Of a stretch of DNA of 7,810 bases, positions 1 to 5,896 are shown piece by piece. The stretch's first letter is position 1, and every line of letters starts with the position of its first letter. Below the pieces are notes generated by a model. That model saw only the letters and a list, made by a program, of their open reading frames with translations. It was not told the origin of the DNA and did no database searches. The position numbers and the translations under genes were made by a program. This DNA comes from Bacteroidales bacterium (lineage in GTDB: Bacteria > Bacteroidota > Bacteroidia > Bacteroidales > UBA3824): the NCBI GenBank assembly GCA_017645985.1, contig JAGCNK010000110.1, positions 1-7,810 of the forward strand. The letters run 5' to 3'.

Positions 1-14
1 AAGCACCTGCCCAT
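1..14 (-). CDS. Possible 5' end of a minus-strand gene, cut by the window edge
   Basis: An ATG on the minus strand at 14-12 would begin a protein starting M-G-R-C before the window ends, so nothing can be said about its function. The main support is the good Bacteroidota-type promoter on the same strand at 89-120, which predicts a transcript starting near position 82 and a leader of roughly 68 nt. The ATG lies in the loop of a small inverted repeat (CTGCC at 7-11 with GGCAG at 19-23). Other frames are also open over these few bases, so the true start could be elsewhere, or the transcript could be non-coding. Confidence 0.35.
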
Positions 15-292
15 GAGCGGCAGAGGCAATCAAAAGCGATATTATAATAATAAGGTGTTTCACTGTGTCTTGAGGTTAGTATTAATCGCAAAAGTACGCA
101 CTTTATTATTATTATGCAAAATTAATTTTCGGAACCACTTCAATTATCGTGTCTTTATTATATTGTGCCGTTCAAACTTCCTTTTGTTTGTTAATAATAA
201 TATAATGCTTGTTTTCGTTTTTTAATTTACTTTATGGTGTTTATTGCCATTACAATTACATATATGTATCACATCTAATATTTTATTTCAAA
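15..292. other. AT-rich intergenic region with low-complexity TAA/ATT runs
   Basis: This stretch holds the leader and promoter of the leftward transcript and the upstream region of the lipoprotein gene. It is rich in TTA/AAT-type triplet runs (around 40-53, 104-115 and 191-205). No convincing coding sequence, tRNA or structured RNA was seen. No plus-strand TAnnTTTG box could be assigned to the lipoprotein gene: the nearest candidates, around 205-212 and 229-236, each depart from the consensus. An open frame from 13 to 225 has low-complexity composition and is not believed. Confidence 0.5.
89..120 (-). promoter_or_regulatory. Bacteroidota-type promoter (TTTG / TAnnTTTG), minus strand
   Basis: Read on the minus strand, TTTG at 120-117 is followed after 20 bases by TACTTTTG at 96-89. 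This matches the Bacteroides consensus of a -33 TTTG and a -7 TAnnTTTG at about the expected spacing. Transcription would start near position 82 and run leftwards out of the window. It is the only site here with both elements well formed. Confidence 0.65.
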
Positions 293-751
293 ATGAAAAA
301 AAATTATTATTTATCGATTTTCGGCCTTATTATGGCTTTGTTTTGTGTTACTTTCTCATCATGTAAAAAAGATGACGACAACCAAGACGACAACCAAGAC
401 GACAACAAAATAGAGAATGTTAATGTGCTGAATGGCGTTTGGAAAACTGTTTCTGAGAAATTGTATTTTTTTGCCGACGGCAAAATTCAGGACAATCAAG
501 TGGACGAAAACAATTACGACATACTGACTTTTGCCGACAAGTTGACAATTCATTCATATATATGGGGTAAACTAAGCGAAGTCAATTCTAAAGTCTATGA
601 GTATACCGTTACGGACAATAAATTAATACTTCCTCATATGGAAATGACTTTCGAGCTAAGTGGCGACCAATTAACTTTGACATACGATGTGTTAATATTG
701 GCAGAAGAAGATAACCATAAGGTGGTCAAAATTTTAGAAAAAATGGAGTAG
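293..751 (+). CDS. Small surface lipoprotein, lipocalin-like domain
   Basis: This encodes a 152-residue predicted lipoprotein. Residues 1-23 form a signal peptide (MKK, then a hydrophobic stretch) ending in FSSC, with Cys24 as the lipidation site. Cys24 is followed by KKDDD and a run of DDNQ repeats. In Bacteroidota an acidic patch directly after the lipidated Cys is a known lipoprotein surface-export signal, so an outer-membrane, outward-facing location is likely. The rest (about 43-152) starts NGVWKTVSE and alternates short strands such as YEYTVTDNKLIL and DQLTLTYDVL. This resembles the lipocalin-like lipoproteins common in Bacteroidales, but the family call rests on pattern only and no ligand can be named. 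The start at 293 was chosen because it begins the signal peptide directly; the in-frame ATG at 209 would add 28 unlikely residues. GC content is about 38% in the line sampled, against about 53% in one line of the transporter gene. A terminator follows at 772. Confidence 0.75.
   Translation: MKKNYYLSIFGLIMALFCVTFSSCKKDDDNQDDNQDDNKIENVNVLNGVWKTVSEKLYFFADGKIQDNQVDENNYDILTFADKLTIHSYIWGKLSEVNSKVYEYTVTDNKLILPHMEMTFELSGDQLTLTYDVLILAEEDNHKVVKILEKME
374..409 (+). repeat. 12-bp tandem repeat, three copies, encoding DDNQ
   Basis: The unit GACGACAACCAA occurs at 374-385 and 386-397, followed by a third copy at 398-409 with one change (GACGACAACAAA). The unit is a whole number of codons and encodes DDNQ, DDNQ, DDNK in the acidic tether directly after the lipidated Cys of the lipoprotein. 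Gain or loss of units would keep the frame and only change tether length. Confidence 0.9.
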
Positions 752-771
752 AATAACCATATTATCAAATT

Positions 772-803
772 ATAAGGTCGGTGTATATCCGGCCTTATTT
801 TTT
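772..803 (+). terminator. Rho-independent terminator between convergent genes
   Basis: A 10-bp stem (ATAAGGTCGG at 772-781 with CCGGCCTTAT at 789-798, one G-U pair) encloses a 7-nt loop and runs into a T tract ending at 803. It lies 20 bases after the lipoprotein stop and should end that transcript. The hairpin is also downstream of the minus-strand gene that stops at 838. It could act in both directions, although the T tract on that side is weak (AATTT). Confidence 0.8.
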
Positions 804-837
804 AATGTGTAAAAATGATGGTTGAACATAACCCTTA

Positions 838-1590
838 TTATTCCTCCTCCTTTACCCCGTCATTCTCTTCGTCAAACTCTCTGAAAACCTTCTCCACGCC
901 TGATTTGCTGAGTTCTTTTTCGAGGTTGCGTATCATCTGGCCAAATTGGATGAAGGATACCGCGCCGGCTATGGAGGCGCATATCACGCATACAATCATA
1001 TCGAACGAATCTAACAGCACTTCGTGGGCAACGATTATGCCCGTCCACTTGATACCTTGACGTATGGCGTTGACAATCAGTATTCTTGCTCCCGAACGCA
1101 TCATCAGCATCGAAATCAGCTTGCGTATGGCAAATCCGGCGGCAGATTCGGCAATGGATGTCTTTGCGGGAAGTCCGTACTTGCCCAGAAACCACATCAG
1201 AAACTTTATGTTGCGGCTGGTGCTCTGGTGGTTGTTCCAAAAATCGTCGCAGCCGTACATATAAAGAATTTTTTGTTCGGCGGAAAAGGCAAGCAGCTGA
1301 AACTGAACCACGTCGATAACTATCAGCACCAGCGACGCCCATATTGCCGACGGTATTGTGGTGAGAAAAGTGATGAACGCAGTCATTAAAGCAGAAGATA
1401 AAATAACCATTTTGCAGCTTTTGGTTATCAATGATTTGTCTACAACGGTAGTTTCGGCAGAGGCATAGTGCTGGCGTGCACGCATAAACTTCTGTTTCTC
1501 AATGCGCACAGGTTTCAGGCGGAACATTTGTTCTTTAAATTCATTGTACCGCGCTATTGTCCATTGTATAGTTTTTTTTATCTTTGCCAT
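838..1590 (-). CDS. Helical membrane-associated protein, weakly EcsC-like
   Basis: This encodes a 250-residue protein with no signal peptide. A basic N-terminus (about 1-60) is followed by a hydrophobic segment (about 61-103) containing TTIPSAIWASLVL and ending near LYMYGCDDF (109-117). A small-residue-rich region follows (145-180), then a second hydrophobic segment (about 183-216) and a charged tail ending DGVKEEE. The order of a Pro-containing hydrophobic helix, a Y-x-YG-x-D motif and a later Gly/Ala-rich helical part recalls the EcsC family, whose biochemical role is unclear. This is a pattern resemblance, not an established assignment. The start at 1590 (MAKIKK) is preferred over an in-frame ATG at 1644, because the extra 18 residues would lie across the promoter region of the divergent transporter gene. 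The gene is convergent with the lipoprotein gene and divergent from the transporter, with 94 bp between the two starts. Confidence 0.7.
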   Translation of the reverse strand: MAKIKKTIQWTIARYNEFKEQMFRLKPVRIEKQKFMRARQHYASAETTVVDKSLITKSCKMVILSSALMTAFITFLTTIPSAIWASLVLIVIDVVQFQLLAFSAEQKILYMYGCDDFWNNHQSTSRNIKFLMWFLGKYGLPAKTSIAESAAGFAIRKLISMLMMRSGARILIVNAIRQGIKWTGIIVAHEVLLDSFDMIVCVICASIAGAVSFIQFGQMIRNLEKELSKSGVEKVFREFDEENDGVKEEE

Positions 1591-1633
1591 TGTAAAAATT
1601 GTGAGTTGCAAAAATGGTGCTAAACAATTTTTG

Positions 1634-1641
1634 TACTTTTG
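1634..1641 (+). promoter_or_regulatory. -7 box (TACTTTTG) for the TerB-ABC transporter gene
   Basis: TACTTTTG matches the Bacteroidota -7 consensus TAnnTTTG exactly. Transcription would start near 1648, giving a leader of about 37 nt before the ATG at 1685. No good -33 TTTG is seen at 19-21 bases upstream, so the site may be weak or need an activator. It also argues that the in-frame sequence before 1685 is not translated. Confidence 0.55.
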
Positions 1642-1684
1642 CACATTATTTGCTTATTTATTTTTTCGGACTTACGATTACAAA

Positions 1685-4600
1685 ATGAACGAGAAAATTC
1701 TTGACGCCCTTATGAGGCTCTTTGCCTTGATTACCGACTGTGGCGACGGCCGGTATACGCAGGATGCGCGCAATGTGGTTTGCACGTATCTGCAGCGGCT
1801 TTTGAGCTCCGACGCGGTGGAGGAATATCTCGCCAAGTTCGACCGTTATGTCGACGAGCAGGGTCTGAAAGATACCCGCAAGATGAGCGAACGCAAGCAG
1901 GTGTCGCTCAACAGTGTGCGTGTGCTCAAAATCTGCCGACAGATCAATGCCGAACTTCATCAGAAAGAGAAGTTTATCGTGCTTATTCAGCTGGTGGAAT
2001 ACGTTTACACCGACGATATCATCACCGACATCGAAACCGACTTTGTGAGCACCGTGAGCGACTCGTTCAATATCTCGCGCCGTGATTTTCAGAATATTGT
2101 GGCGTTTGTAAAGAACAAGATCAACGAGGCAGCCGACCTTTCCGACTTCCTTTTTATCAATAGCGACAGCAGTTGCGACCTGGGTGTGCACCATATCTGC
2201 TCTCAGGAGATGAACGGCACTATCCGCATTCTCTATATCCGTCCGGTGGAGGAGTTTTTCTTCATCTATTCGGGCAACCAGCGTTTGCAGCTCAACAACC
2301 GCAATATCGAACCCGACCGCTCCGTGCAGTTTGGCAACGGCGGCATTATCAGCGGCTCAAACATCGGCGTTATTTATCAAAACGAGGTGGCTAGCATCTT
2401 CTTGCAGTCAGAATCTTCAGAGCATATCACTTTTGCAGCGTCGGATATATCGTTTCATTACAAGCAGTATAGCAATGGTTTGCAGCCGTTCAGCTTTTAT
2501 CTCGAGTCGGGCACGATGGTGGGAATCATGGGCGGAAGCGGCACCGGCAAAAGCACGCTGCTCAATGTGCTCACGGGCAAATATCCCCTCGATTCGGGCA
2601 CAATCTACCTCAACGGTGTGCCTATCAACAAGAATCACCGCAGCTCTGCCGGTGTGATCGGTCTTGTGCCTCAGGACGACCTTCTTATTGAGGAACTTAC
2701 TGTATATCAAAACCTTTATTATAATACCTGCCTCTGTTTGGGCAATCTGTCGAACGAGAAAATCGAGGAGCATGTAAACCGTATTCTCGCCGACTTGGAT
2801 CTTACTGAGATTAAGGACCTTAGGGTGGGCAATGCCATCAACACCGTTATCAGCGGCGGACAGCGTAAGCGTTTGAACATAGCCCTCGAGCTTGTGCGCG
2901 AGCCGCTTGTGCTGTTTGTTGACGAGCCTACTTCGGGACTCAGCAGCACCGACAGCGAAATGGTGATGCAGCTGCTGAAACAGCAGGCTGTAAAGGGCAA
3001 AATCGTGGTGGTGAACATTCACCAGCCTTCGTCAAACACCTTTAAAATGTTTGACACTCTTTGGGTTATGGACAAAGGCGGCTTTGTGGTTTACAACGGC
3101 AACCCGATTGAAGCCATATCTTATTTCAAACGAATGAGCGGAATGGCGGATGCGGGCGAGAGCGAGTGTCCCGAGTGCGGCAATGTGGATAGCGAACAGA
3201 TTCTCAGCATTATAGAGGGCAAGGTGGTTAACCAGTTCGGACGCTACACGCAGAAACGCAAGGTGCAGCCCGAGGAGTGGTACAACTTTTACAACCGTTA
3301 TCTTGCTTTCGACGCCGAGCCTGTGCTGCCTCTGCCGGTTTTGGATCTTCCCGAGGAAAAATTCAAGATTCCTTCTTTGCTCAGGCAGTTCGTGGTGTTC
3401 TGCAAGCGTGATATTCTGGCAAAACTTACTAACCTTCAATATCTTATCATCACATTTTTGGAAGCTCCGCTCTTGGCGTTCATTCTCGGATTCTTTACCA
3501 AGTATATCAACGACGAGGGCAACTACGTGTTTGCCGACAACAAGAACCTTCCCGCGTTTCTCTTTATGGTGATAGTGGTGGCATTGTTCACAGGTCTGAC
3601 ATCGTCGGCAGAGGAGATTATCCGCGACCGGAGGATTTTGGAACGTGAAAAGTTCCTTAACCTAAGCCGTTTCAGCTACATATCAAGCAAGGTGGTGATA
3701 GTTTTTGCCATTTCGGCAGTGCAGACGTTGTCGTTTGTAGTGCTTGGAAACCTTATTCTCGAGATAGATGGGATGACTCTGCCATATTGGATAGTGATGT
3801 TCAGCACGGCGTGTGCCGCCAATGTGCTTGGATTGATAATTTCGTCGGCTCTGGATTCGGTGATAGCCATCTATGTGCTTATACCGTTCATACTTGTGCC
3901 TCAGCTGCTTTTGGGCGGAGCTATGATTGATTTCGACGATATTCACGAGAGCGTGAGCGACAAGGTGAACGTGCCTGTGATTGGCGACCTGATGATTTCG
4001 CGTTGGGGCTACGAGGCGTTGATGGTGGAGCAGTTTGCCGACAACGGCTACGAGCGTGAGTTTTTCGACCTCGATATGCAAAAGAGCCGCTGCATCTACC
4101 TTTCGTCGTTTCTTTTTCCCGAGTTGGAAACCATTACCACACAGTGCGTTTCGCTGAGCAGCAATCCTCAAAAGCGTTACGATTTTGAAAATATGCTGCT
4201 GATACTCAAAAATGAGGTGGAGTATCTCAACTACCGCGACAAGAATTTCAATTACAACCGAATGGAGACCCTCGAACCATTTTCGTTCACATCCAAAGAC
4301 GGTCTCGCATTGTTGCAGTATCTGGAGGAGCGGCGCATGTTCTTTGTCCATACTGCCGATTCGGTAAACCAGCTTCGCGAGCAGAAGATTTCGGATATAG
4401 AGGAGAAATATGGCTCGGAATATTTTTATAAGTTGAAGCAGGACAATTACAACGAGCGTCTTGCCGAATATGTGCTCAACAAGCGTGCGGTCAAGAAAAT
4501 CTATTTCTCACCCGACCACAGGCTTATTCAGAAAAAAGACCCTGTGTTTATGGAGCCGGTGTCGGACTGCGGACGCGCCCATTTCTTTGCTCCCGTAAAG

Positions 4601-4756
4601 ATTATCCTCAATCACAAGATTCCTACATTCTACTTTAATATAATGGTGTTGTGGGGCGTGTCGTTTGTGATGTTCTTGCTGCTGCTGTTCGACATTCCCC
4701 GAAAAACTATTTCGATGTTTTACATTAGAAGAAAAAAAGATATATTGAAAAACTAG
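1685..4756 (+). CDS. ABCG/White-type ABC transporter with N-terminal TerB-like domain
   Basis: This encodes a 1023-residue half-transporter with ATPase and membrane parts in one chain, in ABCG order (ATPase first). Residues about 1-145 are helical and TerB-like, with an acidic Tyr-Thr-Asp-Asp turn and a conserved-looking Glu117 (ITDIETDF). Residues about 160-245 form an unassigned strand-rich linker. The ATPase domain (about 247-480) is complete: Walker A GGSGTGKST (283-291), Q-loop Gln330, signature SGGQRKR (390-396), Walker B ending Asp413-Glu414 and H-loop His446. A CPEC motif sits at 495-498. Six membrane helices are likely, at about 584-604, 622-640, 667-690, 699-722, 724-745 and 980-1002. 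About 230 residues separate helices five and six, much longer than usual for the family. Such proteins normally act as dimers at the inner membrane; the substrate is unknown. The ATG at 1685 is chosen because the in-frame sequence before it overlaps the -7 box and the divergent gene. The esterase gene follows after 9 bp. Confidence 0.9.
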   Translation: MNEKILDALMRLFALITDCGDGRYTQDARNVVCTYLQRLLSSDAVEEYLAKFDRYVDEQGLKDTRKMSERKQVSLNSVRVLKICRQINAELHQKEKFIVLIQLVEYVYTDDIITDIETDFVSTVSDSFNISRRDFQNIVAFVKNKINEAADLSDFLFINSDSSCDLGVHHICSQEMNGTIRILYIRPVEEFFFIYSGNQRLQLNNRNIEPDRSVQFGNGGIISGSNIGVIYQNEVASIFLQSESSEHITFAASDISFHYKQYSNGLQPFSFYLESGTMVGIMGGSGTGKSTLLNVLTGKYPLDSGTIYLNGVPINKNHRSSAGVIGLVPQDDLLIEELTVYQNLYYNTCLCLGNLSNEKIEEHVNRILADLDLTEIKDLRVGNAINTVISGGQRKRLNIALELVREPLVLFVDEPTSGLSSTDSEMVMQLLKQQAVKGKIVVVNIHQPSSNTFKMFDTLWVMDKGGFVVYNGNPIEAISYFKRMSGMADAGESECPECGNVDSEQILSIIEGKVVNQFGRYTQKRKVQPEEWYNFYNRYLAFDAEPVLPLPVLDLPEEKFKIPSLLRQFVVFCKRDILAKLTNLQYLIITFLEAPLLAFILGFFTKYINDEGNYVFADNKNLPAFLFMVIVVALFTGLTSSAEEIIRDRRILEREKFLNLSRFSYISSKVVIVFAISAVQTLSFVVLGNLILEIDGMTLPYWIVMFSTACAANVLGLIISSALDSVIAIYVLIPFILVPQLLLGGAMIDFDDIHESVSDKVNVPVIGDLMISRWGYEALMVEQFADNGYEREFFDLDMQKSRCIYLSSFLFPELETITTQCVSLSSNPQKRYDFENMLLILKNEVEYLNYRDKNFNYNRMETLEPFSFTSKDGLALLQYLEERRMFFVHTADSVNQLREQKISDIEEKYGSEYFYKLKQDNYNERLAEYVLNKRAVKKIYFSPDHRLIQKKDPVFMEPVSDCGRAHFFAPVKIILNHKIPTFYFNIMVLWGVSFVMFLLLLFDIPRKTISMFYIRRKKDILKN

Positions 4757-4765
4757 TATACCCAC

Positions 4766-5860
4766 ATGAAAAAATTATTGTTATCCCTCTTGGTTTCAGT
4801 TATATGTGCGCATTCGTTGTGCGCCCAGGATTCAAAATTTGTCAGTGCCTCCGATCCCAACATTCTCGTTGAAGGCCGCAGAATCGTAGACGACGGCAAG
4901 GTTCGTTTCATCTATCCCGGAACGGCGTTTACCATCAGATTCTCAGGCACTCAGTGCAGCGTTTTGCTAAAACCTTCGGCTGGATATTATGTCAAGAGTA
5001 TCGACGGCGGCGCATATCAGAAATTCGACACCTACAACGGTTCTACCGACGAGTTTACCGAAATCTCTCTGGCTCAGAACCTTGCCAAGGGCGAACACTC
5101 GGTAAGAATCATGCTCATTTCCGAAGGAATATTCTGCAATCCCGAAATCAAGGGTTTCACCGTTGACAAGGACGCGAAAATTCTCAAGCCCGTGCACAAG
5201 AAGGTTAAAATCGAGTTTATCGGCAACTCAATCACCTGCGGCTACGGCGTGGAGTCAAACGACCCCAACGAGCATTACGCCGACAGCACTGGCAATTTTG
5301 CCAAATCGTTTGCCGGACTCACAGCCAAGACTCTCGATGCCGAAGCCACAGTGGTAGCTCGCTCTGGCATAGGTGTTTACCGCAATTACAACGACAATCC
5401 CGCCGGTTCGGAATGGCCTATGCCCCGTGTGTATGAAAACGCGCTTATTTCCGACTCCACAGTGCAGTGGACTTTTGCCGACACAAAACCCGACGTGGTG
5501 GTTATCTGCCTGGGTACAAACGATTTGAGTACCAAAGGTTACGACAAGGAGAAGTTTACAGTGGCTTACGTGGGCTTTGTTAAGGCTGTGCGTAAGCATT
5601 ATCCTAACTCCAAAATCGTGTTGTGCAATAGCCCTATGCTTCACGACGAGGACGGTCAGGTGCTCAACGATGTGATTATGAATACCCTCACAACAATGTA
5701 TCGACAAGGCGACAGCCGTATCTACCGTTTTGATTTCCAGGAGCAGGACGACTCGCTTGGCTACGGCGCCGACTATCACCCCTCCGCCAAACGCCACAGC
5801 GAAAATGCAAGGTATCTGTCGTATTTTATTCAGACCGACGTGCTCGGAAAGAAAAAATAA
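4766..5860 (+). CDS. Secreted SGNH/GDSL esterase, CE2-like (carbohydrate deacetylase type)
   Basis: This encodes a 364-residue predicted exported hydrolase. Residues 1-20 are a signal peptide (MKKLLLSLL..., cleavage likely after SLCA). Residues about 28-140 form a strand-rich N-terminal domain like the jelly roll preceding the catalytic domain in carbohydrate esterase family 2. The SGNH domain follows (about 147-360). Block I is FIGNSITCG with nucleophile Ser155 (GNSIT in place of GDSIT), block II has Gly201 in ARSGIG, block III is GTND (250-253) with Asn252, and block V is ADYHPS with His338 preceded by Asp336. The D-x-H spacing fits CE2 enzymes better than the D-x-x-H of many SGNH hydrolases. 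CE2 members remove acetyl groups from polysaccharides; the substrate here is unknown. The gene starts 9 bp after the transporter stop with no promoter or terminator between, so co-transcription is likely. Length is as expected for a complete CE2-type protein. Confidence 0.85.
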   Translation: MKKLLLSLLVSVICAHSLCAQDSKFVSASDPNILVEGRRIVDDGKVRFIYPGTAFTIRFSGTQCSVLLKPSAGYYVKSIDGGAYQKFDTYNGSTDEFTEISLAQNLAKGEHSVRIMLISEGIFCNPEIKGFTVDKDAKILKPVHKKVKIEFIGNSITCGYGVESNDPNEHYADSTGNFAKSFAGLTAKTLDAEATVVARSGIGVYRNYNDNPAGSEWPMPRVYENALISDSTVQWTFADTKPDVVVICLGTNDLSTKGYDKEKFTVAYVGFVKAVRKHYPNSKIVLCNSPMLHDEDGQVLNDVIMNTLTTMYRQGDSRIYRFDFQEQDDSLGYGADYHPSAKRHSENARYLSYFIQTDVLGKKK

Positions 5861-5863
5861 TTA

Positions 5864-5871
5864 TACCTTTG
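5864..5871 (+). promoter_or_regulatory. -7 box (TACCTTTG) for the DUF2723 gene
   Basis: TACCTTTG fits TAnnTTTG and begins 4 bases after the esterase stop codon. It predicts a start near 5878 and a leader of about 19 nt before the ATG at 5897. No matching -33 TTTG is visible inside the end of the esterase gene. With no terminator in the 36-bp gap, read-through from the upstream operon is also likely. Confidence 0.5.
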
Positions 5872-5896
5872 CACCTTGATTCAAAATTCATATCGT

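Noticed and set aside
36..89. Inverted repeat GCGAT (36-40) / ATCGC (85-89) as a terminator or riboswitch
   Set aside because: Only 5 bp, about 44 bases apart, with no T tract and no match to a known riboswitch pattern; noted only as part of the leftward leader.
13..225. Open frame of 70 codons on the plus strand in the AT-rich left region
   Set aside because: Low-complexity, Asn/Leu/Phe-rich product without domain or signal features; it runs across the minus-strand promoter at 89-120 and has no upstream promoter in the window.
1591..1644. 18-residue upstream extension of the minus-strand gene
   Set aside because: It would cover the transporter promoter region; MAKIKK at 1590 gives a more natural start and a 94-bp intergenic region.
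1502..1684. In-frame 61-codon extension upstream of the transporter ATG at 1685
   Set aside because: It overlaps the start of the divergent gene and the TACTTTTG box at 1634-1641, and its product is unlike the rest of the protein.
5255..5797. 180-codon antisense open frame within the esterase gene
   Set aside because: The plus-strand frame has clear SGNH blocks; the antisense product is His/Val-rich with no recognisable motif, typical of a shadow frame.
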